This document shows, one piece after another, positions 48,545-61,913 of a DNA stretch of 64,000 bases. This DNA comes from Collimonas arenae (GTDB lineage Bacteria > Pseudomonadota > Gammaproteobacteria > Burkholderiales > Burkholderiaceae_D), in NCBI RefSeq assembly GCF_001584165.1, contig NZ_CP013233.1, positions 3,232,620 through 3,296,619 on the forward strand. Direction: 5' to 3'. A program made the translations under genes and the position numbers. The number at the start of each line of letters is the position of its first letter. Position 1 is the stretch's first letter. Below the pieces are notes generated by a model, which searched no databases, was not told where the DNA came from, and was given only the letters and a program-made list of their open reading frames with translations.

Positions 48545-49507
48545 ATGGACGTAACGAAAATGACGGATATCGACAGCCAACATGGCGACTCCCTGCAGAA
48601 ATTCATGGTGGAAAATGCTTCGGTGCGCGGCGAACTGGTAGAGCTGTCGACCACCTGGCAGCAGGTCCTGACCCACCATCATTATCCGCAACCAGTAACG
48701 ACGCTGCTGGGCGAGATGATGGCAGCCGCGGCCTTGATGTCCGCCAACCTCAAATTCAATGGTGTCATCGTCATGCAGATTCACGGCGACGGCCCAGTGC
48801 GCCTGCTGGTCGCCGAGTGCGATTCGCAGCTGCACATGCGCGCCACCGCTAAGCTGGCGCCGGATGCCGTGATCGACGACGATGCGAGCATGTCGCAACT
48901 GGTCAACCTGAACGGCCAGGGACGCTTCGTTATTACGCTCGACCCACAAGACAAGATGCCTGGCCAAAAACCTTACCAGGGCATCGTCCCGCTAGACGGC
49001 GACAGCATCGCCACCGTCATCGAAAACTACATGCTGCGCTCGGAGCAACTCGATACCAAACTGTGGCTGGCTGCAGACGACAAGGTGGCGCGTGGCCTGC
49101 TACTGCAGAAATTGCCAAACCACGGCGGCATTGATGCACCAGTCAACGACGACCTGGAAACATGGAACCGCTTCATGGCGCTGGGCGGCACCCTGCAGCC
49201 GAAAGAGATGCTGACAACCGATATCCAGACCCTGATGCGGCGCTTGTTCTGGGAAGAAAATATCCGCGTGTTCGAGCCGCAGTTACCTAGTTTCCAGTGC
49301 AACTGTTCGCGCGAAAAAGTAGGCAACATGCTGAAAATGCTGGGCGAGCCTGAAATCGAAGAAGCCCTCGCGGATTTGGGCAAACTGGCGGTGGATTGCG
49401 ACTTCTGCGGCCACCACTATGAATTCGACAAAGTAGACTGCGCCCACCTGTTCGCCACCGAAGCACCGGTCGAGACATTGCTGCCGACCGGCAGCAGCAA
49501 GCACTAA
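48545..49507 (+). CDS. hslO: Hsp33 redox-regulated chaperone
   Basis: 320 residues from the ATG at 48545, seven bases after GGA; a GTG at 48533 would add four. Hsp33 is activated by oxidative unfolding that releases zinc. The N-terminal domain includes FMVENASVRGELVEL and TLLGEMMAAAALMSANLKF; the linker is around residues 180-235; and the C-terminal zinc-binding Cys are in FQCNCSREKV (CxC) and VDCDFCGHHYEF (CxxC). All four redox Cys are present. Confidence 0.95.
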   Translation: MDVTKMTDIDSQHGDSLQKFMVENASVRGELVELSTTWQQVLTHHHYPQPVTTLLGEMMAAAALMSANLKFNGVIVMQIHGDGPVRLLVAECDSQLHMRATAKLAPDAVIDDDASMSQLVNLNGQGRFVITLDPQDKMPGQKPYQGIVPLDGDSIATVIENYMLRSEQLDTKLWLAADDKVARGLLLQKLPNHGGIDAPVNDDLETWNRFMALGGTLQPKEMLTTDIQTLMRRLFWEENIRVFEPQLPSFQCNCSREKVGNMLKMLGEPEIEEALADLGKLAVDCDFCGHHYEFDKVDCAHLFATEAPVETLLPTGSSKH

Positions 49508-49546
49508 AATAAAACGGGTGCTGCACGATGGATCGTGCAGCACCCG
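49506..49546 (-). terminator. terminator of ftsB
   Basis: CGGGTGCTGCACGAT at 49515-49529, loop GG, and a perfect complement at 49532-49546. On the minus strand the stem is followed by TTTTATTTT, so it ends the ftsB transcript. On the plus strand no T-run follows, though the stem could still help end hslO. Confidence 0.85.
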
Positions 49547-49602
49547 AATGACAGGCAGCCCAAGCAAGCTACCTGCGGAAATTAGGAGTCAATCGTTTCG
49601 GT

Positions 49603-49983
49603 TCAAGGCCGCGGTTTTTTAGCCCGCTCATCCGGTACAGCCACCGCCACGGTCTTTTCTACCGCAGTCAATTCGGCATTAGGCGGCGCCGGCGCATCAG
49701 CCGGATTGCCGTTCGGATCGAGGATCTGCACAAAAATCTCGTCTTGCTTGATCATCCCGAGTTCACTGCGGGCCCGCTCTTCGACCGCACCAGTACCCTC
49801 TTTTAAATCATGCACTTCCGAATCCAGCTTGGCATTACGGGCTTTTAATTCGTCGATCTTGTCGTGCGCGGCATGCACCTGCTGATCCATATCCCAGACG
49901 CGCAACCAACCGCCCTTGCCTAGCCACAGTGGGTACTGGACCAGTATCAGCAGAGCAGTCAGGAAGATGGCAATCAGGCGCAT
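49603..49983 (-). CDS. ftsB: cell division protein FtsB
   Basis: 126 residues. One N-terminal membrane helix ([20 protein letters not shown]) and a periplasmic coiled coil ([20 protein letters not shown]) with the FtsB-type [16 protein letters not shown] motif, then a Pro/Ala-rich tail longer than in E. coli. FtsB joins FtsL and FtsQ in the divisome. It follows eno on the same strand, as in most beta- and gammaproteobacteria. Confidence 0.92.
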   Translation of the reverse strand: MRLIAIFLTALLILVQYPLWLGKGGWLRVWDMDQQVHAAHDKIDELKARNAKLDSEVHDLKEGTGAVEERARSELGMIKQDEIFVQILDPNGNPADAPAPPNAELTAVEKTVAVAVPDERAKKPRP

Positions 49984-50031
49984 GGAAAATAAACAGTCCT
50001 TAGTTGGCTCAAACTTCTCGCCTGGTCAGTT

Positions 50032-50093
50032 GGGGACAGAGTCGCACAGATCGTGTAACTCAACGCACGGCGGCGTCTTATCAACTCTGTCCC
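50032..50093. repeat. REP-like palindrome GGGGACAGAGT ... ACTCTGTCCC
   Basis: The left arm is at 50032-50042 and the right arm at 50084-50093, ten pairs, around a 41-base centre. It lies in the 123-base spacer between eno and ftsB. The arms match the palindrome at 33777-33824 except for one base (A instead of T) with the compensating change in the other arm. Confidence 0.6.
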
Positions 50094-50106
50094 GCAATCA
50101 CTATAA

Positions 50107-51423
<1,317 letters not shown>

Positions 51424-51511
51424 TTAAAACCATTTGCGGGGACAAGGTTCAAGCTTCACCACTTACTTGTATAGCGGCTGCTATATAGTCCCTTATCATC
51501 CCCGCAAGCAA

Positions 51512-52366
51512 TCAACCGAAATTGCTTTCGATAAAGCCATTCTTTTTGACGACCCGGTCCAGGTCTATCATGGTCGACAACAATTCTTTCATACGGCCCA
51601 GCGGCACCGCATTCGGGCCATCTGATTTAGCTTCCGCCGGATTCGGGTGGGTTTCCATGAATACGCCGGAAACGCCCACTGCTATCGCAGCACGCGCCAG
51701 CACCGGCACGAACTCGCGCTGGCCGCCGGAAGTGCTGCCCTGGCCGCCCGGCAACTGCACCGAGTGAGTGGCATCAAACACAACCGGGCAACCGGTTTCA
51801 CGCATGATCGCCAGCGAGCGCATGTCGGACACCAGGTTGTTATAACCGAACGAAGCACCACGCTCACACGCCATGAAGTTATCTTCCGGCAGGCCGGCTT
51901 CGCGCGCTGCGGCGCGGGCTTTGGCGATCACATTGATCATGTCGTGCGGGGCCAGGAACTGGCCTTTCTTGATATTCACCGGCTTGCCGGATTGTGCGCA
52001 AGCGTTGATGAAATCAGTCTGGCGGCACAGGAAAGCCGGTGTCTGCAAGACATCTACCACAGCCGCCACCGGCTTGATCTCATCGATTTCGTGGATATCA
52101 GTCAGCACCGGCACGCCGATTTGCGCCTTGACTTCAGCCAGGATCTCCAGCCCTTTTTCCATGCCAAGGCCGCGGAACGACGATCCGGACGAGCGGTTTG
52201 CCTTGTCGAACGACGATTTGTAAATGAAGTTGATGCCCAGCGCGCTGGTAATCTCTTTCAATTGTCCGGCGGTATCGAGGGCCATCTGGCGCGACTCGAT
52301 CACGCAAGGGCCGGCGATCAGGAAAAACGGCTGATCCAGGCCGATGTCAAAGCCACAAAGTTTCAT
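51512..52366 (-). CDS. kdsA: 3-deoxy-8-phosphooctulonate synthase (KDO-8-phosphate synthase)
   Basis: 284 residues. It condenses phosphoenolpyruvate with arabinose-5-phosphate for lipopolysaccharide. [17 protein letters not shown] begins the TIM barrel; [18 protein letters not shown] binds phosphoenolpyruvate; [19 protein letters not shown] and [18 protein letters not shown] bind the sugar phosphate. The first strand has a Cys in AGPCVIES as in metal-dependent and metal-independent forms, so the class needs alignment. The gene follows pyrG by nine bases and precedes eno, the standard order. Confidence 0.97.
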   Translation of the reverse strand: MKLCGFDIGLDQPFFLIAGPCVIESRQMALDTAGQLKEITSALGINFIYKSSFDKANRSSGSSFRGLGMEKGLEILAEVKAQIGVPVLTDIHEIDEIKPVAAVVDVLQTPAFLCRQTDFINACAQSGKPVNIKKGQFLAPHDMINVIAKARAAAREAGLPEDNFMACERGASFGYNNLVSDMRSLAIMRETGCPVVFDATHSVQLPGGQGSTSGGQREFVPVLARAAIAVGVSGVFMETHPNPAEAKSDGPNAVPLGRMKELLSTMIDLDRVVKKNGFIESNFG

Positions 52367-52375
52367 GTCAATTCC

Positions 52376-54070
<1,695 letters not shown>

Positions 54071-54308
54071 TCAAACAGCCGCTCCGACTGCCTCCAGTAA
54101 TCCGAAAAATAGTATCGATTGTTGGATTGCCGTCGCAGCCGCCGGTCCATCCGCCTGCGGAAAATTGCGCTTCATGTAATAATTCCCGGCTTCCGCCCCG
54201 GCCCATCAACGCTTTCCCTATCATCCTCCTGAACGTGCCTATCTCGCCACTGCTCCGATCACGTGTTGCGCCAAAGCCGCAGTACTTCACAACCTGGTGC
54301 CTGGCTTC

Positions 54309-55736
54309 ATGAGCCGGCTGTTCGGTGACCTCGAGGGCGATGACGGCCTGCCCGGAGCAGTCCGGCGGGTAGCGATTATTGTCATGATCCTTGGCACCAG
54401 CATGACCGTGCTGGACGGCTCCATCGTCAATGTTGCGCTGCCCATGATCGCGCGCAGCCTGAGTGTCGACCCCGCCGCAGCGGTCTGGATCGCCAATGCC
54501 TATATTCTTGCCGGCGCCATGACCATGGTAGCCTTCGCTTCGATCGGCGAAGTGTTTGGATTTCGGCGGCTATATATGTGTGGCATCCTGGTATTTACGC
54601 TGGCGTCACTGGGCTGCGCATTGTCGCCATCGCTGCCGGTCCTCAACGGCATGCGATTTTTGCAAGGCCTTGGCGGCGCCGCCGCCATGAGCATCGGGCC
54701 GGCGCTGTACCGCTATATTTTCCCGACCCGCCTGCTGGGCACGGCGCTCGGCATCAACGCGCTGGTGGTGGCCTCATCCACCGCCGCCGGGCCAGCAATC
54801 GGCGGCCTGATGTTGTCGGTGCTCAGCTGGCCATGGCTGTTCGCCGTCAACGTGCCGATCGGCATCGTAACCCTGCTGCTGGCGCGACGCGTGCTGCCGC
54901 GCAACCCTGGTCGCGGCGGCAAATTCGATGCTACCGGTGCCCTGCTGTCGGCGATCGCCCTGGGCAGCTTCGTCATGGCGGTAGACGGTCTGTCACGCCA
55001 CGATAGCTGGACCCAGGAGTTACTGCTGGGCGGCGTCGCTCTGATCTCGACTGTTTTATTTATTATTCGACAACGAAAATATTCTGCGCCGCTACTACCT
55101 CTTGATATTTTTGCATCACAACGCTTTTCGATGGCGGTCGCAACCTCACTCTGCTCATTCGTCGGCCAGGGAATCGCCTTTATCGCGCTGCCATTCCTGT
55201 TCCAGGGCGCCTACGGCTTCAGTCCATTGCTGTCAGCCGCCCTGTTCACGCCTTGGCCGGTGGCGATTGCCCTCACCGCGCCGATTGCCGGCCGCCTGGC
55301 AGACCGTTATCCGGCGGCATTGCTATCGACCTGCGGCCTGCTGGTACTGACGCTTGGCCTGATACTGCTGGCCTGTCTCGGCGAACACGCTTCCGTAGCG
55401 GATATCCTGTGGCGCGCCTTCATCTGCGGCCTTGGCTTCGGCTTCTTCCAAAGCCCGAATAATCGCGAAATGCTGAGCAACGCACCACGCTCACGCAGTG
55501 GCACCGCCTCCGGCGTGCTGGCGATTGCCCGCACTTTCGGCCAATCCGTAGGCGCGGCGCTAGTTGCGGTGGTGCTCGCGGCCACCAGCGTTGCCCAAGC
55601 CAGCGCCAATACCGCCCAACTTGACGCCAGCGCAGTGCATTTATCGCTTTGGCTTGCCTCCAGTGCAACTTTGCTTGCCACTATCATCAGCGCGCTGCGT
55701 ATCCGGCATGGACGCGCGCCTGAGCTGACCGCATAA
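54309..55736 (+). CDS. MFS drug-export family transporter (DHA2, 14 helices)
   Basis: 475 residues from the ATG at 54309; a GTG at 54297 would add four. About 14 hydrophobic helices. Family marks include TSMTVLDGSIVNVALPMIA (motif D1-like) in helix 1, WIANAYILAGAMTM, the loop motif GEVFGFRRLYMCGILVFT, and helix 5 VVASSTAAGPAIGGLMLS. The 14-helix DHA2 exporters use the proton gradient to expel drugs or metabolites. It is divergent from pyrG and lies 187 bases upstream of the RND operon on the same strand. No regulator gene adjoins it, so its substrate is unknown. Confidence 0.9.
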   Translation: MSRLFGDLEGDDGLPGAVRRVAIIVMILGTSMTVLDGSIVNVALPMIARSLSVDPAAAVWIANAYILAGAMTMVAFASIGEVFGFRRLYMCGILVFTLASLGCALSPSLPVLNGMRFLQGLGGAAAMSIGPALYRYIFPTRLLGTALGINALVVASSTAAGPAIGGLMLSVLSWPWLFAVNVPIGIVTLLLARRVLPRNPGRGGKFDATGALLSAIALGSFVMAVDGLSRHDSWTQELLLGGVALISTVLFIIRQRKYSAPLLPLDIFASQRFSMAVATSLCSFVGQGIAFIALPFLFQGAYGFSPLLSAALFTPWPVAIALTAPIAGRLADRYPAALLSTCGLLVLTLGLILLACLGEHASVADILWRAFICGLGFGFFQSPNNREMLSNAPRSRSGTASGVLAIARTFGQSVGAALVAVVLAATSVAQASANTAQLDASAVHLSLWLASSATLLATIISALRIRHGRAPELTA

Positions 55737-55764
55737 GCCTCCTTCGCAATACGGCAAACGAAAC

Positions 55765-55778
55765 TGACAGAATTGTCA
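55765..55778. promoter_or_regulatory. CusR-like response-regulator box upstream of the RND operon
   Basis: TGACA-GAAT-TGTCA, a perfect inverted repeat with a four-base spacer, 146 bases upstream of the outer-membrane gene. It matches the core of the copper-responsive CusR box of E. coli as I recall it (TGACA-N4-TGTCA). The operon's own response regulator (61914-62600) is of this family, so it is the likely binder. This is a motif match, not proof. Confidence 0.6.
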
Positions 55779-55923
55779 TATTAGCGACAGCGTCAGGTAC
55801 CGCTGCAAGATTTAGAGTGTTCTCAAATAGTGTCCGAAACTGCGCGCGGTGCGAATGTTTATTCTCACCTGTGCTGTTCGGACATTTCCATACGATGTTC
55901 CGAACGTCAGCCCAACCAGACTC

Positions 55924-57407
55924 ATGAATTTCTCCTCTCCTCCAAGACATCTTTCGACAACCGTTGTGGTTGCCGCGATTGCGCTAGCACTGGCCGGGTG
56001 TGCCGTCGGCCCCGACTATGTACGCCCTTCAATGGACGTTCCCGCCAGCTACAAAGAGAACGGCCCGTGGAAGCAGGCGGAACCGAAGCAAATCGACAGC
56101 AACCACAACTGGTGGCAAGTGTATGGCGACAGCACGCTGGACGCGCTGGTGCAGCAAGCCAACCAGGCCAATCAGAATATTGCCCAGGCGGAAGCCCAAT
56201 ATCGCGAGGCACGCGCAGCAGCCGATGCTGCACGCTCCGGCTTCTGGCCGACGGCCGGCATCGATGCAGGAGTCGGCCGCTCGCTAAGCACCAGCAATGG
56301 CATCCGGCTCGGCAACAACTACTCGGCCGGCGTCCAGGGCAGCTGGGAACCGGATGTCTGGGGCAGCGTGCGGCGTGCAGTGGAGGCTGGCGATGCCAGC
56401 ACCCAAGCCAGCATCGCCAGCTTGGCAGCGGCCCGCCTCAGCATCCAAGCGACGCTGACGCAAGATTATCTGCAGTTGCGCATCACCGACCTGCTGATCG
56501 ACCTGTATGCGCGCACCACTACCGCCTATGCCCGCTCGCTGAAGCTGACGCAGAGCCAATACGCAGTCGGCGTCGCCCTGCGTTCGGATGTAGCGCTGGC
56601 GGAAAGCCAGTTGAAAACTGCGGAGGCGCAAGCCATCGACCTGCAAGCGCAACGCAGCCAACTGGAACATGCCATCGCCATCCTGACCGGCAAGGCTCCT
56701 TCGCAATTCACGCTGACCGCACTGCCTGCCGATTCGCAGATGCTAGCAAAAATGCAAGCCAACTTGCCGCCGATCCCTTCCGGCCTGCCATCCGATCTAC
56801 TTGAACGCCGCCCGATATCTCCACCGCTGAACGTAATGTCGCCGTTGCCAACGCCAATATCGGCGTTGCCAAGGCGGCATATTTCCCGGCGCTGACATTG
56901 AGCGCCAGCGGCGGCTTCAACGCCAGTAGCCTGGCACAGTGGTTTGATACGCCAAGCCGGGTCTGGTCGCTCGGCGCAGCATTGGCCGAAACAATATTCG
57001 ATGGCGGGCTGCGGCGCGCACACACCGCGCAAGCGGTTGCTGTCTACGACGCCGCTGTCGCGCAGTACAAGCAAACCGTGCTTGGCGGCTTCCAGGAAGT
57101 GGAAGACAACCTGGCTACCCTGAACGTCCTCGACCGTGAAACGGTGGCCCAGAGTCAAGCAGTGAAGGCTTCGCAACTGGCGGAACAGCTGGCGCTAAGC
57201 CAATACCGCGCCGGCACCGCGACCTACCTGGCCGTGGTCACCGCACAAACGCTTTCATTGAGCAATGAACGCACCCTTGTGCAATTGCTAGGTCGCCAGC
57301 TGATTGCCAGCGTTGCGCTGATCAAGGCTGTCGGCGGCGGCTGGGACGCCTCCCAGTTGAACACTGCCGACGTCGCACAAGCAAAAAACAACAGTACTGC
57401 CAATTAA
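55924..57407 (+). pseudogene. RND efflux outer-membrane lipoprotein (OprM/NodT family), one frameshift as read
   Basis: Joined length about 494 residues from the ATG at 55924. A lipoprotein signal (VVAAIALALAGC) is followed by VGPDYVRPSMDVPASYKEN and two outer-membrane efflux domains (QANQANQNIAQAEAQYREA; later LAEQLALSQYRAGTATYLAV). The frame breaks at 56814: the sequence reads CGC CGC CCG ATA where one more G gives RRPDISTAERNVAVANA, the family pattern, continuing as FPALTLSASGGFN in the next frame. One base missing from a GG pair suggests sequencing error. It forms the exit channel for the pump encoded downstream. Confidence 0.85.
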
Positions 57408-57424
57408 TTCTGCGAGCCGATAAC

Positions 57425-58633
57425 ATGACCACCACACTCTCCAAACCACGTTCGACGCTGCTGATCACCGCCGCGATACTGGTCCTGATCGGCGCCGCCG
57501 GCTGGGCCCTGACCAATCACAAGGCCGGCGCTGCGGCACCGCCGAGCACCGTTGCCAATGCCGTCTCGGTAAGCACGACGACAGTCAAACAGGAAGATGT
57601 TCCGATGTATCTGTCGGGCGTTGGCACTGTCACCTCGAATGCCAGCGTCACGGTCAAAGCACGCATCGACGGCCAGCTCGACAAGGTCGGCTTTGTCGAA
57701 GGGCAGGATGTCAAAGCCGGGCAACTGCTGGCGCAACTCGATCCGCGTACCTTGCAGGCACAACTGCAGCAGGCCATCGCGCAAAAGGCAAAAGACGCTG
57801 CGCAACTAGCCAACGCCAAGCTCGACCTGCAACGCTATACCACGCTGGTGCAGCAAGATGCTGCGACCCAGCAAACGCTGGATGCGCAACGGGCGCAAGT
57901 CACCCAGTTGCAAGCTGCGGTGCAATCCGATGAGGCCCAGATCAATTACGCCAAGGTGCAGCTCAGCTTCACCAGCATCCTGGCGCCGATCAGCGGCCGC
58001 GTTGGCGCGCGCCTGGTCGACCCGGGCAATATCGTCCATGCCGCCGACACCAACGGCCTGGTGGTGATCAATCAGATCGATCCGATCGCCGTGGTGTTCA
58101 CGCTGCCGGAAGAAAGCTTCCAGAGCATCAACACCGCCTTGCACAGCAGCCAGAAGCCACTCAGCGTGCACGCCTATGCGCGCAACAGCAGCACCATGCT
58201 GTCCCAGGGTAATCTGACTCTGCTGAACAACCAGATCGACACTACTTCCGGCACGGTGCAACTGAAGGGGATATTCCAGAATCCATCGCACGTGCTGTGG
58301 CCGGGCCAATACGTCAATGTCAGGCTGGTCCTGGGCGACCGCAAGCAGGCGCTGACAGTGCCGGCTGCAGTGGTGCAGCGCAGCCAGGACGGCACCTATG
58401 CTTACGTTGTCAACACCGACAGCACGGTACAGATCCAACCGATCCAAGTGGCCAATATCCAGGACGGCATCGCCGTCATCGATAAGGGTTTGAATCCGGG
58501 ACAAAGAGTCGTGGTCGACGGCCAATACAAATTAAAACCTGGCATTAAAGTCGTGGAGGATGCGGCGGCGATCGGTACCGGCAACTCTTCCAGCGCAGCC
58601 GCCAAAGGAACAGCTGCGGGGGCAAGCAAGTGA
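57425..58633 (+). CDS. RND efflux periplasmic adaptor (membrane fusion protein)
   Basis: 402 residues. One N-terminal membrane anchor (LITAAILVLIGAAGWALTN), then the adaptor fold: a lipoyl half (ARIDGQLDKVGFVEGQDVK), an alpha hairpin (QQAIAQKAKDAAQLANAKLD, about residues 120-165), the second lipoyl half (ILAPISGRVGARLVDPGN) and beta-barrel and membrane-proximal domains (FTLPEESFQSIN, VVDGQYKLKPGIKVV). The overall pattern resembles MdtA rather than metal-type CusB. The stop codon overlaps the pump's GTG start by four bases. Confidence 0.94.
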   Translation: MTTTLSKPRSTLLITAAILVLIGAAGWALTNHKAGAAAPPSTVANAVSVSTTTVKQEDVPMYLSGVGTVTSNASVTVKARIDGQLDKVGFVEGQDVKAGQLLAQLDPRTLQAQLQQAIAQKAKDAAQLANAKLDLQRYTTLVQQDAATQQTLDAQRAQVTQLQAAVQSDEAQINYAKVQLSFTSILAPISGRVGARLVDPGNIVHAADTNGLVVINQIDPIAVVFTLPEESFQSINTALHSSQKPLSVHAYARNSSTMLSQGNLTLLNNQIDTTSGTVQLKGIFQNPSHVLWPGQYVNVRLVLGDRKQALTVPAAVVQRSQDGTYAYVVNTDSTVQIQPIQVANIQDGIAVIDKGLNPGQRVVVDGQYKLKPGIKVVEDAAAIGTGNSSSAAAKGTAAGASK

Positions 58634-61600
58634 GCATTTCCGCCGCATTCATCAAACGCCCTATCGGCACCACGCTGCTCGCCATCGCGATTTTCCTGGT
58701 GGGCGCTGCGGTGTGGCCCTTGCTACCAGTAGCACCGTTGCCGCAAGTGGATTTCCCCACCATCCAGGTTTCCGCCAACTTGCCTGGCGGTAGCCCGGAA
58801 ACCATGGCGTCGAGCGTTGCGCAACCGCTGGAACGACAATTTTCACTGATTGCAGGTTTGTCGCAGATGACCTCAAGCAGTTCGCTCGGCTCTTCGCAAA
58901 TTACGCTGCAGTTTGACCTCAATCGCAACATTGATGCCGCCGCGCTCGACGTCCAGGCTGCGATCACCGCTGCCAGCGGCCAGTTGCCGGCTAATTTGCC
59001 AAGCCCGCCGACCTTCCGCAAGGTCAATCCGGCCGACTCCCCCATCATGGTGATGTCGGTGCAATCGGATGCCTTGCCGCTGATCCAGGTAAATGATTTT
59101 GCCGATAATATTCTGGCCCAGCAGATTTCGCAGATTCCTGGTGTTGGCCTGGTCTTTATCGGTGGCGTGCAAAAGCCGGCGGTACGGATCCAGGTTGATC
59201 CGACCAAACTGACCGCGGTGGGCATGAGCCTTGAAGATATCCGTGGCGTCATCGCAAATACCACGGTCAACCAGCCAAAGGGAACCATCGACGGCCAAAA
59301 GCAAAGTTTCACTGTCTACACAAATGATCAACTGCTGAGCGCTGAACCATGGAACGATATGGTGCTGGCATACAAGAACGGCGCCCGATCCGCGTACGCG
59401 ACATCGGTGTTGCAGTCGATGCGCCGGAGAACGTCAAGGTCGCCGGCTGGGCGTTTGCTGGTGCAGCAGCGCCGGCCGACAACACGATCATCAACGGCCG
59501 CTCGATCGTGCTGGCCATCACCAAGCAGCCTGGCGCCAATGTGATCGAAACCGTGGATCGCATCAAGGCCGCCTTGCCGCGACTGCAGGCAGCCATTCCG
59601 CCTACCGTACATATCAACACCCTGATCGACCGCACCCAGACCATCCGCGCTTCAGTGGCTGATGTCGAATTCACGCTGGTACTGACCATTGCTTTGGTGG
59701 TCCTGGTGATTTTCCTGTTCTTGCGTAATATCCCAGCCACCCTGATTCCAGCGTCACCGTGCCGCTGGCAATCCTCGGCACCGCCGGCGTCATGTACCTG
59801 CTGGGATTCAGCCTGGACAACCTGTCGCTGATGGCACTGACTATCGCGGTCGGCTTCGTGGTCGACGATGCGATCGTCATGCTGGAAAATATCTATCGCT
59901 ATGTCGAAGAAGGCATGTCGCCGATGGAAGCGGCTTACAAGGGCGCCGGTGAAATCGGCTTTACGATCATCTCGATTTCGGTCTCGCTGGTCGCCGTGTT
60001 TATTCCGCTGCTGCTGATGGGTGGCATCGTTGGCCGCCTGTTCCGTGAATTTGCCATTACTGTCACGCTGACGATTGCCGTGTCGGTCGTGATTTCGTTG
60101 ACGCTGACGCCGATGCTCTGCTCACGCTTCCTGAAACCACATTCGGCCGAATCACATGGCCGCATGTATCAGTTGTTTGAACGTGGCTTCGATGCAATGC
60201 TGAATGCCTACAAGCGTGGCCTGCATGTCGTGCTGCGCCATCAGTTCATCACCTTGATGGTGTTCTTCGCCACCATGGCAGCCACCGTCATCCTGTTCAT
60301 GGTGATTCCGAAGGGCTTCTTCCCGCAGCAGGATACCGGCTTCGTTTTCGGCTTTGCCGAATCAGCGCAGGATTCCTCGTTCGCTTCGATGAACAAACGC
60401 ATGCTGCAACTGGCAGATATCGTCCGCAAGGATCCGGATGTCACCGGCTTCGGCATGAGCGGCGGCCAGAACACCTTCAACACCGGCAATTTCTATATCA
60501 GCCTGAAGCCGAAGGATGAAGGACGCACCGCCAGCGCCGACGAAGTCATCACCCGCCTGCGGCCGCAATTGGCCAAGGTGCAAGGAGTTAACCTGTTCCT
60601 GCAGGCGGGCCAGGATATCAACGTCGGTGGTCGTCTATCACGCACCCAATACCAGTACACCCTGACCGACTCCAACCTGAATGAACTGAACGTGTGGGCG
60701 CCGAAACTGGTCAATCGTTTCCGCCAACTGCCGCAATTGACCGACGTCGCGTCCGATCAGCAGAACGCCGCGGCATCCGCCAACCTGACCATCGACCGCG
60801 CACGCGCCTCCAGCTTTGGCATTACGCCGGCACTGATCGATGCGACGATTTACGATGCGATCGGCCAGCGCCAGGTGACCCAGTATTTCACGCAGATCAA
60901 CAGCTACCACGTGATCCTGGAAGTCACACCGAAGCTGCAGCAAGATCCGGACTTGTTTCAAAAGCTGTACGTAACATCTCCCGTCACCGGGCAACAAGTG
61001 CCGCTATCGACTTTCGTCAGTATCGACACCAGCCAGACGTCGTATTTGTCGATCAGCCATCAGGGCAATTTCCGGCGGTGACCATTTCGTTCAACCTGGC
61101 ACCGAATGTCGCGCTTGGCCAAGCGGTCGACGCCATCCAGAAAGCACAACAAGAGATGGGGATCCCGCCAACCTTGACTGGCGCTTTCCAGGGCACCGCC
61201 AAGGCCTTTGGCGACTCTCTGTCGTCGCAGCCGTACCTGATTGCTGCCGCCCTGGTTGCCGTCTACATTGTGCTGGGCCTGCTGTATGAAAGCTATATCC
61301 ATCCGCTGACTATCTTGTCGACCTTGCCGTCGGCCGGCGTCGGTGCGCTGCTGATCCTGATGGCCGGCGGTTATGACCTGACCGTGATCGCCCTGATCGG
61401 CATCATCCTGCTGATCGGCATCGTCAAGAAAAACGGCATCATGATGATCGACTTTGCGCTGACGGCGGAACGAGAGCATGGCATGAAACCGGAAGAAGCG
61501 ATTTACCAGGCATGCCTGCTGCGCTTCCGCCCGATCATGATGACCACCATGTGCGCACTGTTGAGCGGCCTGCCGCTGATGTTGGGCCACGGCGCCGGTT

Positions 61601-61830
61601 CCGAGCTGCGCCGTCCACTGGGTTATGCGATGGTAGGCGGCCTGGTCCTGTCACAGGCGTTGACCTTGTTCACCACGCCGGTTGTGTATCTCTATCTGGA
61701 CCGCGCCCACTATTGGTATATGCGCCGTAAGGAAGCGCGTCAGGCACGCAAGGCGGCGCGTAAAACAGGAACCGCCACCGCGACAGCAAAAACGACTGAA
61801 AACCCATCGCTCATGGTAGATTCGGAATAA
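58630..61830 (+). pseudogene. RND efflux inner-membrane pump (HAE1/MdtC type), three frameshifts as read
   Basis: The full protein would be about 1067 residues. It begins at a GTG in the adaptor's stop (SISAAFIKRPIGTTLLAIAI) and shows the RND features FPTIQVSANLPGGSPETMAS, helix IALVVLVIFLFLRNIPATLIP, DDAIVMLENIYRYVEEG with the helix 4 Asp pair (VVDDAIVM), and the C-terminal helices [19 protein letters not shown] and [11 protein letters not shown]. Three one-base losses break it, at CCC 59384-59386, CC 59748-59749 and CC 61072-61073. Restoring one C at each joins all pieces smoothly. MdtB/MdtC-type pumps export drugs and bile-salt-like compounds; the sequence lacks the features of CzcA/CusA metal pumps. 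Confidence 0.85.
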
Positions 61831-61846
61831 TAAAATTGGTCATTGC

Positions 61847-61887
61847 GCCGTCCTGCATGCCTGCGTATCGCTAGCATGCAGGACGGC
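61847..61887. repeat. 14-pair perfect hairpin between the pump and regulator genes
   Basis: GCCGTCCTGCATGC at 61847-61860 pairs fully with GCATGCAGGACGGC at 61874-61887 around 13 bases. There is no T-run, so it is unlikely to be a simple terminator. It could slow RNA decay or reduce read-through so that the regulator pair is made at a lower level than the pump. Confidence 0.7.
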
Positions 61888-61913
61888 ACATTAGCTCAGG
61901 AGACAGGCAATAC

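Noticed and set aside
55849..55923. Upstream extension of the outer-membrane lipoprotein gene
   Set aside because: The lipoprotein signal peptide starts at the ATG at 55924; the extra 25 residues would bury it.
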